Assembly (NCBI GenBank): GCA_036971475.1
Contig: JBAIZL010000001.1
Location: 206,532,841-206,596,840 of the forward strand
DNA length: 64,000 nucleotides
Source: Prosapia bicincta
Lineage: Eukaryota; Arthropoda; Insecta; Hemiptera; Cercopidae
Reading direction: 5' to 3'
In this document: piece after piece, positions 36,301-49,116 of the stretch
Numbering within the stretch: the first letter of the stretch is position 1
How the letters are laid out: the number at the start of each line of letters is the position of its first letter
The notes under the pieces: model-generated
The model's input: only the letters and a program-made list of their open reading frames with translations
What the model was told of the DNA's origin: nothing
The model's database searches: none
Translations under genes and position numbers: made by a program

Positions 36301-37600
36301 AATTGTTTCCTGATAAACCAGAGCTAGTCAGTATAATTGTCACATTTGGCGAAGCATAAATGGACCCCAAGTTTTTACTATAAATGTTTAACAATTCTCA
36401 TACCTAATAAGATTTGCATTATTATTTAATACTGTATAATAATAGAAACTCCACCTAACATTTAAAATAATAGAATAATATTATCACACCGCCGTGAACT
36501 AGGTTTAACTTCTAGCTTTCAGATACCCTTTAACCTAAATATAGATTATCCTTATTGAATTAACAGTGAATTTCTAAATGGTATCTCTTTCCGGGTTGTG
36601 GACGGTGCGCTTCGAATACAATTTGCATTGACTATCATTATTAATAATTGAAATAAGAAATGTAACTGAATTTACCTAAATTTGATAGAAGGTCCCTCCT
36701 GTGAATCAAACATACTGAGTAAGCAAACCGTATACAAATGAGTGAAAATGTTTCTATTGGAATATTGGCAAAGCTTGCATTTTAGAATTTTAAATTGACT
36801 ATTTATAATCTTGAGTTACTTACAAAATTATAAAAGTTACGTCAATACAATATGTGTATTTGACTTACATTGCCCGTTATATTTTAATTTGTTATAAACA
36901 AATTAGTTACGTCTGTGGATTAAATAGATGTTACAAAAATACACCTCACTTAACCCAATACATTGTATAGATTAGTTTAGTCTGTAAACATTGACTTCTA
37001 ATACGACGTAAAACTTAAAACAATATAATACAAAAGAATTTGATTTAGAATCAACCTACAATTAAGCTATTAATAGTTTTCTATTAATCAAGTAAATATA
37101 ACCCACCAACCACAATACCAATATTTTTATTTTATTAAAATAACTTTATGTATACTTCGATTACATGGTAATCGTAAAGTAATATTAGTAAAATAAAGGA
37201 TTGTTGTAATGTGGTTAGTGGATTAGATTTACATAGTTATTATAATTGTACGTAACATATCTCTGCAGTAAAAGGCAGATCTAAGTTTAAAAGATAGTAA
37301 AAATTCGTTTCTACTCGTAAACTTGGTATTTAATAATTATAAGGAACAACTGTCAATACTATACTTTTACTTTCAATATCAAAGCCTACCGTTCAAATGT
37401 TTAAAAAATATTTTACATTTATTCTTTTACATTTAAAACTTATATTTCATTCAAATATCTGTGGAGAAAATATATATCAGACTTTTTCGAATGTTATGTT
37501 GGCTGTGGAGTCGGTTAGGTTTTAATTACCCTCCCTTCCCTTTTAACGTAAGTCTTTTGCGGACCACTTTAAACACTGCGCTAAGAATGACTGTATTGTA
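33372..37600 (+). repeat. Left arm of a giant inverted repeat
   Basis: The arm is reverse-complementary to 42,000-50,303 over its length. Examples are GTTTACCATGAGCAGACG (about 33,400) with its complement at about 50,260; 'ctcccagagccattagagtt' (about 33,972) with 48,080; 'ggtttaattggtttcgatat' (about 36,091) with 43,500; and 'cataaagtaatttta'-type blocks near 37,150 with 42,410. Identity looks around 85-90% by eye. Short ORFs in it are not conserved between arms, apart from a GC-richer block at 34,900-35,390. Confidence 0.9.
34900..35395 (+). other. GC-richer conserved block in the left arm
   Basis: This block pairs inverted with 44,210-44,585. It contains an internal duplication: 'gttcgattgag(a/g)gact' and 'gaccaattgaccata' occur at both about 34,987-35,060 and 35,125-35,162. 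It may be an old coding exon (compare the 85-codon minus ORF at 44,307-44,564), but no family is recognised. Confidence 0.4.
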
Positions 37601-37684
37601 AAATTTATACGTATTTAATTCTCTAGTTTTATGAAATTTAAGGTAATGACATAAAATGCAGGAGAATATGTTAATATCAGGTAT

Positions 37685-38175
37685 TAATTAGTATTTTAGT
37701 TATTCTTTTTATGTTGTAACCTGTGTATGTGAATGTGGTCCATTTTAGTGTTGTTTGTAGTTCGAGTTTAGGTTGTTTTAATTTATTTAATATTTTAAAC
37801 TGTAATTTATCTATAGCTTTTTATTGTATCCATTTTGTTTGCATATTTTAAATATTATTTGTTTTTATTGGCTTTCTCTTTACTTTTTAAAGGTAGTTTT
37901 AGCTTAATGTATAAGAGTAAGTTGAAAGCAGTCATTGTATGTTGTGGGGGACAGTTAGAGCAGTTTGGTATTGTATTAATGGTTTGTGAAGGTTTCCTAA
38001 AAATAGAGTATTCAATGTTATTTGGATTTCTGGTTATTGTTAGGTCTAGATAGTTTATGATTCTTTCGTCAAGTTTTTGGAGGTAAAGTTCTGATATTAT
38101 ACCTGAGAAGGGTGATCAAATTTCTAAGCCATGTATATCTTTATATACATGGCGTATTATTAAATATGAAATAGT
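37685..38175 (-). pseudogene. Penelope-like element reverse transcriptase fragment (minus)
   Basis: On the minus strand the sequence reads 'SPFSGIISELYLQKLDERI' (about 38,110), then 'NYLDLTITRNPNNIEYSIF' and 'RKPSQTINTIPNC' (about 38,060-37,990), and further down 'TTFTYTGYNIKRITKIL' (about 37,735). 'GxPLSGI..E.YLQ.LE', 'LDLTI.R....Y.IYRKPT.T' and 'FTY.G.....ITK' in this order are hallmarks of the palm-thumb part of Penelope-like RTs. The 'GLEI' just before is followed by a stop, and the YVDD-containing stretch is absent, so it is an internally deleted relic. Confidence 0.8.
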
Positions 38176-38499
38176 TTTGGTTTAGTATGGTGCTTAGGCA
38201 TTTTGTTATTTGGTTTGTATATTTGTGGTGGGTTTTAAAATCAGTAATTTGTTTCTTATTATTTGGATAGTTTCTTTTATTATATATTAGAGTACATGTT
38301 TGTGTATTAGTATAAGTTTAGTAATATTGTTCATGTATATTGTTTTTAGTCTGTCGTTGTGTTATGTGTGTTGTAGTCAAGTGATTGTTGTATAATCTAA
38401 CAACCCATAGAAACCACGACCCCAATGGACATTGGGTACAGTAAATTGACGATGGATTAAACATCTCCCAAAATAAAGCAATAAATAATAATATTATCC

Positions 38500-39115
38500 T
38501 AAATTAAATCAACAACTTACACCCTAACATAAATTTCATTATGGAAGAAGATATAAACAAATAATAAACTATCTATACCTAACAATAACCAGAAATACAA
38601 ATACCATTGAATACGTAGTCTATAGAAAACCTACACAAACCACTAATACAATACCGAACTACTCTAACCAACCCTCACAACAAAAATGGCTTATAACTTA
38701 TGCTAAAGGCTAAAACTATCTTTAAAAAATGAAGAAAAAGCCAAACAAAAACAAATGTAATATGAATAGCCCAAAAATTGGAACCAATAAAAACCTATAT
38801 ATAAATTAGAATTATAAATAATAAATAAGTTGAGATAACCTAAAATCGGACTACAAATAACGAAAAAATGAGCCACATTCACATACACAGGATACGACAT
38901 AAAAGAAATAACTCAAATTAAAAAAAATAATGTTACCATCCTTACAAAAATATCAAAAACATAATAAATAAGTTGAGATAACCTAAAATCAAACTACAAA
39001 TAACAATAAAAATGAGCCACATTCACATACACAGGATACGACATAAAAGAAATAACTCAAATTTAAAAAAAATAATGTTACCATACTTACAAATATATCA
39101 AAAACATAATCAATA
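38500..39115 (+). pseudogene. Penelope-like element reverse transcriptase fragment (plus)
   Basis: In plus frames this reads 'LHPNINFIMEEDINK' (about 38,520), 'TITRNTNTIEYVVYRKPTQT' (about 38,587), then, across frameshifts, 'ATFTYTGYDIKEITQI' (about 38,870). It is homologous to the fragment at 37,685-38,175 but in the opposite orientation, so the two are head-to-head around 38,200-38,450. Multiple stops and a 143-bp internal tandem duplication show decay. Confidence 0.8.
38824..39112 (+). repeat. Tandem duplication of about 143 bp
   Basis: 'aataagttgagataacctaa' starts at 38,824 and again at 38,967. The copies are nearly identical up to about 39,112, including the 'gagccacattcacatacaca' block. 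This duplicates the Penelope-like 'TFTYTGYDIKEI' segment. Confidence 0.9.
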
Positions 39116-39475
39116 AAATAAACCTGTCGGAAAAAATTTGTTCCACAGTTTGTGGGAACAAATTTGTGGGAACAGCTACAAATTCATAAACATAAAAATA
39201 ATATCATATACGAACAATTACAAATAAAATACAAAAAACGATTAATTATACAAAATAATAGACAAAATTATCCCCAAAACAAACTCAAAAGATTCCCACA
39301 GTACCGGGAAACTGAAAGTAGAACAATAACGGTATACCACGTGACAAAGGAGATTCCACACACCTGCTACAGTACCCAGTTCATACAATGCTCGAAAATG
39401 ATGATACTCTCAATTTTTAAAAGTAAACTCGCATAGATACCAAGTAAGATTCTTGTGTAAGTACACAGTGTGTAT

Positions 39476-39535
39476 GTTTGTGTGTGTGTGTGTGTTTGCG
39501 TGCATATACTTATGTATATACATAAATACACACAA

Positions 39536-39592
<57 letters not shown>
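39476..39592. repeat. Compound (GT)n/(CA)n/(TA)n microsatellite
   Basis: A GT run, a spacer, a CA run and a TA run follow in succession. The GT and CA blocks can fold on each other. Confidence 0.92.
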
Positions 39593-39596
<4 letters not shown>

Positions 39597-39601
39597 ATGT
39601 G

Positions 39602-39856
39602 CAGTTACTAACCGGAGTACATCCGTTTATTTCGCACTCCATAAAATCGCAGTTCCAACTTTTAGCTAGAATCTCATCTAGCATTATCGAGTTGAACCCA
39701 ACAACAGTTGAAGTGCGAATGAAGAGCGCAGACAAGTCTGCTCATATACTCGTATACTGCTGTTGGGTTTACCTCGTCAATGCTAGACGAATTTCTAATG
39801 AAACATTGGAACTTCGATTTTATGCGCTACAAAATGAAAAGATGAAGTAGTAGCTG
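39602..39856. mobile_element. Terminal-inverted-repeat element (MITE-like), about 255 bp
   Basis: The left half carries 'ataaaatcgcagttccaact', a 'ctagcattatcgagttgaac' block and 'ccaacaaca'. The right half carries their inverted counterparts (GCTGTTGGGTTTACCTCG, 'caatgctaga', 'tggaacttcgattttat'). The outermost bases are CAGTTACTA on the left and, inverted, CAGCTACTA on the right. The family and target duplication are unclear. It sits between two TA microsatellites. Confidence 0.75.
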
Positions 39857-39893
39857 GTCATTATATTTTTCATGCGTGAAGGAAAACGTATCA

Positions 39894-39894
<1 letters not shown>

Positions 39895-39951
<57 letters not shown>
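39895..39951. repeat. (TA)n microsatellite
   Basis: Pure TA tract of about 57 bp. Confidence 0.93.
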
Positions 39952-39954
<3 letters not shown>

Positions 39955-41999
39955 TGTTACACATCAGTATTTCGCCATTAAAATTAAGTTTTATTTGCCT
40001 CCTTGCATGTGACAAATGAATATAAATTACGATACAAAAAGAACTACGACACATAAAAACATACCATTGGCAAAGAGTACATTAGCTTACGTAAATCGTT
40101 TTGTTGAGGGGCGTTGCCTCCCTTCTCTTTGACAGTTATAGACTAATAATATCGTCTGCAAATTTGGATAAATGTTTTGAGGGTTCTGCGTATTCGTCAA
40201 AAGATAACATCAAAGATCCTACTTTGTCAAATCGTGCTCAAGATATAATTCATGTATTTCAACTTTTGAACAGTAATCAACTTAGTTATATATCCTTCCA
40301 TACTCGTGATTAACAATTAACATCCTTTAGTATTCCTCTTAGGCCCTATTGGTTATTACATCAAACTAATTACAATGTAATCATAGGCCCTAATCTGACG
40401 AATTTATAGAAATTGACATACACAAATAAATTTAATTTCAAGAAGGAAATTATATTTGGACCTATTCTTCATCTGAATTTGTTGATTTTAGGCAAATGGA
40501 TATGTGAGTGTTTTGGCTATATTATCCCTATCATTTACCTGATAGTGGTTTCCTGAACCAGCAAGGAAGGTGTGAAAGGGCTTAATTTAAATCCTTTATC
40601 AAGAATGTTCCTACTCTCTGTGTAAGTAGTTAAATATAATAGTATAAGGTTGTAAGAAATGATTGAAATGCATTGAATTTAATGGTAATATACTGCAACT
40701 GCGTTTATAAGAGTATCATACATTATGATTATCAGTAGTATGAGATAGTATGATCATCTTGAGAAATGTTGATATATTACAGAAAGAAACCCTTACAAAA
40801 ATAAACACAAAGAATAGCGCGTGAAAGCAAAACATAGTTTTGGGAAAAGAGACATGGAACAGGTATAAACAGAGGATTATAAAATGTAAATGAATCGCTA
40901 TATAAATTTGTACACGTTTACCGAGGAGAAAGGAACAAAAATAAATACTACAAGATGTTTACATACTAAATCATAAACCCATGCCGATGAGAGGTAGAGA
41001 AAAAGAAACAGAGCGAAGAGTAGACAAATTAATAACACCGTTATGAGACGAATAAATTTCAAAATTAGTGAATAGAATTTATCTGTATGCATTCACCTGT
41101 ATGAAGAAGTAAAAGAATTAAATGTGTCGCGACCAAATATTAAACATTACTTTACCAATTTTTAATTAAAAAAAAGTATTTTAGTAGCAATTTATTTATA
41201 TCTATGTTTACAACAGTGTAACAATAAACTTTCATTAAATAAAGTAGTATGTTTCTTGAGAAAATACAGTCTATTTCAAACCCCTGATAACAATATATCA
41301 ATAGCAGTTTGTTTTCATCTCAGAAATGTAGTGGATTTATATCTTAGTGTATTCTTTATATAGTAGAGGAAAGCAAAGTAATATCTACAATATAAAGAGT
41401 TCATATTTGTAACAGTAGTGAAAAAAAAACAATTTTAGTAATTAATCTACTGAATAATAATTTAGTAAATTAGTTAATCTATATTAATTTCTAAAACAAA
41501 TTCAAACTAATTTTTCAGTGGATTAGAAACGTACCTTTGGACTTTACTTTGAACGGGACGACAATTTAATGATAGTGACAGAATGGATTATTTGGTAGGT
41601 AAAAGATATACTTTATAATGACAATCTGAAATTGTACACAATTTCTAGAATAAAATAATGATATAAGATTCATAAGAGGCAGAATAGTTATATAAATAAA
41701 TATTTTTAAATATTTATATCACCTTTCTTCAGTCTAAAATACAAATTTTGCAATCGAAATTCAATTCACTGTGCAATGTCCTAAAGGCTTTTCAACCAAG
41801 ACCACAGGACTGGATGTATAAACCATACCGTCACACACACATCCAGGTATAGTGTGCATATATAGTTGGGTGTGTGTGTGTATAAAACGTAAGATAATAT
41901 CAACCCATACAGTATCATGTTCTCTTGCAGTTTGATCTAATGCTTTAATTTTCATAAAACTAGAGAGTTGAATAGATCTAAAGTTTACAACACAGTTTT
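39952..41999. other. Loop sequence of the giant inverted repeat, no gene recognised
   Basis: AT-rich. A 70-codon plus ORF (40,101-40,313) has fairly normal amino-acid composition but no motif I recognise. A small GT run lies at 41,870. Confidence 0.4.
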
Positions 42000-44649
42000 T
42001 CGTATTGAAGTGAGCTTGTTTGAAGGGACTGCATTGCGTTGAAATGAAGAAGGGAGGGCAATTAACATAAAACTGACTCCACAGTCAACATAACACTCGA
42101 AAGAGTCTGTTATATATTTGCTGCGCAGAGTTTTGAGTTAAATATGAGATTTAATTGTAAAAAAATAGATGTAAAATAATGTTTAAACATTTGAAAGTTA
42201 GGCTTTGGTATTTAAAAGTGAAATGACATTATAGTATTGACATTTGTTCTTTATAATAATAAAATACTTAGTCTACGAGTGGAAAACAATTTTCACTATC
42301 GTTTTAATTTAGATCTGCCTTTTACTGGAGAGATAAGTTATCTACAAAAATAATAACTAAATGAGTTAAACCTCCTAATCATGATACAAAAATCTTTATT
42401 TTCCTAAAATTACTTTATGATTACCATGCAATCGAAATGTACATAAAGTAACTATAGTAAAATAAAGATATTTGTAATGTGGTTAATGCATTATATTTAC
42501 TTAGTTAAAATTAGTTTACAGTATTAAAAAGGAATTAACACAAAAATAATGATAGCTTCGCTGTAAGCTGATTCCTAGGCACACCGTTTTGTATTATATT
42601 GTATTACGTCGTATCAGGAGACTCAGGCTAAATGTTTACCGACTAAACGTATCTATACAATGTATTAGGTTAAGTGAGGTGTATTTTTGTAGAGACTATT
42701 TATTTCACAGTAACTAATTTGTTAACGAAATAATTCCTAGTAAATTTCCTAAAATATAACGGACTATATAAGTCAAATACGCATATGTAACTTTATAATT
42801 TTGTGTGTATTTCAAGATTCAAAATAGCCAATATAAACTCCTAAAATGCAAGCTTTACCAATATTCCAATAGAAACATTTTCACTCATATGTATACGGTT
42901 TGCTTACTCTGCAAGATTGATTCACTGGAGGGACCTTCTATCAAATTTAGGTAAATTCAGGTACATTTGTTATTTCATTTACTAATAATTGGAGTCAATG
43001 CAAATTGTATTCGAGGCGCACCGTCCACAACTCGGAAAGAGATAACTTTTAGAAATTCAATGTTTAAGCATAATCTAAATTTAGGTTAAAAGGAATCTGA
43101 AAGCCAGAAGATAAACCTAGTTCACCGCTGCGTGACAAGATAATTCTATTATTTTATATTTTAGGTGGAGTTTCTATTATTTGAAAATAATTAATTTAAT
43201 GTGAATCCTATTAGGTATGAGAATTGTTACAAATGTATAGTAAAAACTTTATGCTTCGACAAATGCGACAATTATACTAGCTCTGGTTTATCATGAAACG
43301 ATTCTCTATACCTGCGCCCCATTTGATTTGTTTGAATTTTATTTAAGTAATTTCATATTTAATCATATTCATGAATACATTATTTTAAAATTCACCAACT
43401 ATTACGACATAAAGGGAAGTAGGGAAAATGAGTTTATATTTTTTTTTTTTACTAAAAGCTTTTTCGAATAATTTTTCATAACTATTATTTAATATCGAAA
43501 CCAATTAAACCTCTCCAGTACAAAGCTATGAAGTCTGTAATCGGACACGGTCTTTTGCATTCACAGTTAAAATGATGTCACGTTCCAATTAGTTTCTGTA
43601 GCAATGTCGATAGAATTATTTCTTTCATTGCTTTTTACGTTTTAAGTTTCATTTTTTTAAACAATCTATACTGGTATTATATTCAAAACTCTTGAATGCA
43701 AGACTATGTATAGTATTAATTTTTATCAAGATACATACCTTTTCTTCTGTCTTAAACCACATTTTAGTCTTTATGTGTAAGTCATTTTGTCAGATATTTG
43801 TTTCGTTTTGATTCCTTCTAAAATCCTCATAATAAAGTATATCATTCTAATAGCTTTTATGTTTATTTTATAACCCTATAAACATGGTTTTCATTTTTAT
43901 TTTTATTTTATCTGTACATGTAAATAAAACTTGCTTCGTATAATAAGAAACATATTTTCATGATTGACCATTTAAATAGTAGTATTTTCACACGGTTATT
44001 TATGTCGACTCATTTACTAAACTCATAACTTTATTCCACTAAACATCAAAGTGTTTGAGGTTATTTCTTCTTCAATTATTGTTTCTGTATAGTCTACCTC
44101 ATAAATCACAATTTTAATAATTAAAATGTTTTAAGTAAAGAACATTTTATCTAAACACTTATGTACATATCTATTGCAAAACAATCATGTTCAAGTCCAA
44201 TGCAAATATTTACTTACTAGCCAACGCAACCCTTGGGATGTAAGCCATTTTTGCGATGGTCTGACCCGTAGAGATGGTCTTCCTTGAAGATGTGACTGTC
44301 GCAAACCTAGGACTCCACCAGGGTCATGCAATCCTGAATAAGCTCGTTATTAATGACTTCACCACGGCCTGAAGGGTCAGAAGCACATGAATAGGATGCA
44401 GGTTCGCAGCAGATGAATGCTGCAACTCTTAGAGTTCGGTGCAAGATATGGTCAATTGGCCTCTTTGTGTCCTTCAATCGAACTAGATTCAATTTTGTGA
44501 AATCATGTTTATTAGGGACTTCGCGGACTGTACTCCGAAGTTCAGTCTGAGGGAGGTGCTCCATGCTTGTTTATTTGGTCACCTCTTTCATTTCCAGTGA
44601 AGTATACAAAGCAAAATCTTTTCTTTGAGAATAAGTAAATGAGCTAATC

Positions 44650-47480
44650 TGTAATAATTTCCCCTGAAGATAATTGCTTTGCAATAAAAATGTACGTAGT
44701 GGATTAAATTTAAAAAAAAATTGTCGTTAGAAATTTGTATTTATTTAAAATAAAAAATACGCCATATTTACCCTAAGTTTTTGTCACAACCTTTTCTTTA
44801 GCTGAAGTCATCTTGTGATATAGAACATATGGGACGAATAAATATGCAATACATTAGTGTGAATAATGTTCTTCTAACATCATACTATTTGCAGGTTTTC
44901 ACTATATTGTGAACCCCCTTTGAGCATAGTGAACTATATGTTTTCGAAAGTTATTAGTTATAATTATTCAGAATTGTGAAAATTAGAATTTATTATTTTC
45001 TCTTACATTGTGTCTATCCAATTAAACAAGTCTGCCAGCAGACATTAACAAGTGACAATGGACGTTTTGAAAAGACGTTTCTGCAATATTTTTTCAGCTT
45101 TACATTGTGAGAAATCGATCCAAATGTCATTGAGTCTCGTAAGTTGGTACACATTTAATATGTTTTTCATTTTTCCACTTTCTTTTATGCAAAGGTAGCT
45201 TCTGTCCAATAAAATATTTCTATTATTCATCAGTTATAACAGTATAAAACAACTGTGGCGTAATGTTTAATTTAAATGAATGGCATCTCAATACTTCAAA
45301 CGAATTTTTCTTTTATTTAAAACATTATGTACATCTAAATTCCACAGTAATCATTCTCAGAGGAAATTCAATATAAATACCTACTTTTATTGTAAATTAC
45401 CTCTGAGGATGATTACTATGGAAGTGAAATGTACACACGGTTTTAACTAAAAGAAAAAGTCATTTGTGATATAGAGGTGTCATATATTTAAATGATTTAT
45501 CAGTTATTTGTATTTTATCTTATTAACATTTACCATTATCAATTACATTAGTTGCCTTTATTATATATGAGTTTAAGTAGACGAAACAATTATTATATTA
45601 TGTTTATAGTAAAATATCAATGTTAATAAAGCGAATTATACTGACGAGTGGAAGTGCCCTCGTCAGTCACCATTTCAGTTGGTAACTTGAGCAAAGCGAA
45701 TAAACCATTTTGTTGGTTTTGCGTTCTCGGTTGTACAAACTTTGTTGTTGCAACACAAACTTTAATACATTTAGACATTTATACTGTTACAGCTAGTTTC
45801 ATTTACTGTGCAAAGTGGATTTTGTTTCTGAATGACATCCCACTTCACTTATCGACCGATCCTCCTTAGCTTTAAGCATTTTATATAATAATTTATAATA
45901 CAAACGTTTAGGTAATAAAAGCAATGAAACTTGAGAAACGCTGAGCAATACTTTCCGCCAAACATTCATTGGAATATAACCTTAAGTTCTTTCCACAAAG
46001 ATTATGTTAGCTGCATGGACAGATAGAATTGTACAGACGGGAGTTATAATTATTGGTTAACATAAATGGGAAAGTTTGTCAGTGGATGTTTTCAACTTGT
46101 ACCCGATTATGTTGATATGTATTGCAGCGATGTGACGTCACACTAGACTTAGGTTTATCAAGTAAGCTGTGGTTTAAAAAACTGAAACAGATATGTTCTG
46201 CAATAGAGATCGGCTATGCTTCAGCTTGTACTTGGAATTGTTTTCCTGCGAAGGATTTATTTAGTTATGAACAATTAAAATGTAAACTAGATAAAATTTT
46301 AAATCATTCAAATATTTTGGATATGATGATAGCTATTGGTTGCTTTAAATGCCATTTTGCGTTTCATTAGTCGTAATTTATTGTAGTAGGTGAGTTTAAA
46401 TTTTTTTATAAATACTTAGTTTCACCTTCATTTACAACCAAATTTCTGGTAAACCTAATAATTTTAATCTTTGGTTTTTATTATTGTATTTTGGTTATGG
46501 TTTTGTGTTGTGAAATATCCAATACATTTGTATTTCCACATTGTGAACTATATTTACGGTTTTTCGTATTTCTTTATTCCTATAATTGTCTCAGAATTGT
46601 GTTTTAGAGAAACCTTGTAAAAGACTTTTCTAAAAATGTTTTTAGTCATAATAAAAGTTTGAATCGACATGTCAATACTACAAACTAATTTAATTTGTAA
46701 AACAAATGTATAGTTCTGTAATTTCGATATCGCTATATTACAAGTTATTTAGTAATACTTCTATATGAACTTTAGTAATACAACTAAATAATTATTTTTA
46801 AATATTTACAAACATAAAAATCCAGTTAAACATAAATTTCCCAGTTAATCCTTACAAATAATGGTTGAGCCTTTAAAAAACTATTCACTATCGGTTATTA
46901 AATATTACAGCTATTTGAAGCAAACAATCTAGAGATAAACACAGCTGCAATATGATATACGTTTAACGAAATTAGCTGACATATTAATATAAAAATATTG
47001 TCAACTATCGTAAAACATTTATGGTGATGACGAAATTAAAACCTTTTTCTTAAATCAAACAAATACATATGTTTTGTTAACATTTACGAATCGATCATTT
47101 TGAGAGGTAATTGTTTGTTATAAATTAGTGTAGACAATAGCCTGATTTTTTTTATAGAATTTAGTTTATTTTAGCGTAATTGTAAAACTCACACTCTTAC
47201 TTCAGCTTCCCTGGACTTAACCTCTAGCTTGACGTTTGATTTATACTCACAATCCAAGGTAAATTGCTTTTTTTCATAAATTATTGGCAGTAACCCAATA
47301 TTATGTAATAAGGTGTGAACAAACTCACACAATAGGCCTAGGGTTAGTAAATATATAGATTAATAAGAGATGAATTATGTATAAAGAACAAACAGGCATT
47401 ACACAGATTTACTCTGTAATAATTGAGTTTACTGATTATAATAACCTTTTCCTTACATTGTAACATAAAACTGTAATATG
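44650..47480. other. Segment present only in the right arm
   Basis: The left arm has only about 270 bp (34,600-34,870) at this place. The inserted or retained segment holds the hairpin at 45,327-45,436 and two modest plus ORFs without motifs (45,648-45,869 and 46,122-46,370). I cannot tell whether it was gained here or lost from the left arm. Confidence 0.6.
45327..45436. repeat. Hairpin of the TGTACATTT/TTTCCTCTGA family
   Basis: 'gtacatctaaattcc' and 'cattctcagaggaaatt' on the left pair with 'aaattacctctgaggatgat' and 'gaagtgaaatgtac' on the right across a short loop. The same half-motif appears at 35,401, 44,161, 44,656, 53,165, 53,231, 54,205 and 54,274. Confidence 0.8.
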
Positions 47481-48468
47481 TAGGTAAAAGGAAATTTATA
47501 ATGTATTTTAATACTGTATTCGCGGCTCTAAAACCATTTATGCAAAACCCGACGAAGGTAATTGACAGTTTAAATAAACATTCATTTACACAAGTTGAAA
47601 ACGAATTTACCCTGCTACAAATTGCGTGGAACTTCGACATATCACGCACCACCACTTTTGCACTGATCAATTAATCATATATTTTGTTGGAAATATATTT
47701 AATAATATTTCGTACCCTCTGTATGCAATCGCTGGAATTTCTGTTTTCAACTAAATGTCTGATTTAAAATTTTATTTTATTCTTTTGCTACGTTGGTAAT
47801 ATATAAAAGACAGGTTTATTCTTAAATTTGTTTATACTAGTAACTTTCTTACTACGCTATGGTCGCATTATTGTGAATTTTCGTGCAATGCAAATTACAG
47901 CTGCCCTTATGTAGTAATATTACTTTCGTCTTCAACATGCTCCAATTAAATATAATAATATATGTACTCTTGAATATAATGTTCTGGTTGCTACACAGTG
48001 GACAGTATGGTTGGTCCTTGGATCCTGGTTTTTTATGTGTGCGGTCGCCAGTTGCGAGTTAAAAACAGACAACTCTAATGGCTCTGGGAGTACTAGGCGA
48101 TGGTCTAATCAATGTATGAAATATTTTTCCATCTATAAAGGGTTGGTATTTGCTGTAAATACTTTGTATTACGGTTTATTTTACTAAATTATTATTTGTT
48201 TCTACTTGTTTCAAGTTAAGATGTTCATATTCGTTCAAGTAAATCAGTTTCCTTGTGGCCATTGACGCCGCAGAGTGCCGGGATCCTCTGTTACACTAAA
48301 TACTCACCGACATTCACCAACTTTTGAGGCACTTACTAATTATCTTTTCTTGAGAAGTTTGGATCTAATAGCGTGAAGAACAGATATTTCGAAAAATTAA
48401 AAAAGTAAACCTCTAAAGAAATACATGTTCTGTTGTAAGGAGTGGAGTAGTTCTGTGGTGAAAACAGT

Positions 48469-49116
48469 CAGTACTCGTATTCAATGGTGAATAATATTTT
48501 TATCTAAAACATTGTGAGTTATGCTCTACTACTAGTATTCATCTTATGTGAAATTTCTCCCTTTGTATGTTATGTTTTTTTTCACAAACGGGATCACACA
48601 ATAATAAAAATCAGCAATATACCCCCGCAGTACTCGTATTTAATAGTGAATAATATTTTTCTCTAAAACATTGTGAGTTATGCTCTACTACTAGTATTCA
48701 TCTTATGTGAAATTTCTCCCTTTGTTGTTATGTTTTTTTTCACAAACGGGATCACACAATAATAAAAATCAGCAATTTACCCCCGCAGTACTCGTATTCA
48801 ATGGTGAATAATATTTTTATCTAAAACATTGTGAGTTATGCTCTACTACTAGTATTCATCTTATGTGAAATTTCTCCCTTTGTATGTTATGTTTTTTTTC
48901 ACAAACGGGATCACACAATAATAAAAATCAGCAATATACACCCGCAGTACTCGTATTTAATAGTGAATAATATTTTTATCTAAAACATTGTGAGTTATAC
49001 TCTACTAAGAATATTCATCTTATGTGAAATTTCTCCCTTTGTATGTTATGTTTTTTTTCACAAACGGGATCACACAATAATAAAAATCAGCAATTTACCC
49101 CCGTCAGTACTCGTAT
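48469..49116. repeat. 159-bp tandem repeat, four full units
   Basis: CAGTACTCGTATT starts at 48,469, 48,628, 48,786, 48,945 and 49,105. Units of 158-160 bp are nearly identical. A fifth unit begins at 49,105 and is interrupted at its TTAA by the piggyBac relic. It resumes at about 50,098 and runs to about 50,240. The left arm has one diverged unit, so the array expanded after the arms formed. Confidence 0.93.

Noticed and set aside
40101..40313. 70-codon ORF in the loop as a gene
   Set aside because: Normal composition but no motif, no splice sites and no poly(A) signal arrangement; could be chance.
44307..44564. 85-codon minus ORF as a functional gene of the inverted repeat
   Set aside because: The left-arm counterpart is interrupted by stops and an internal duplication, so conservation as protein is not supported.
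48469..49116. CRISPR-like array
   Set aside because: Repeats are 159 bp, contiguous and without unique spacers; this is a satellite array in eukaryotic DNA.
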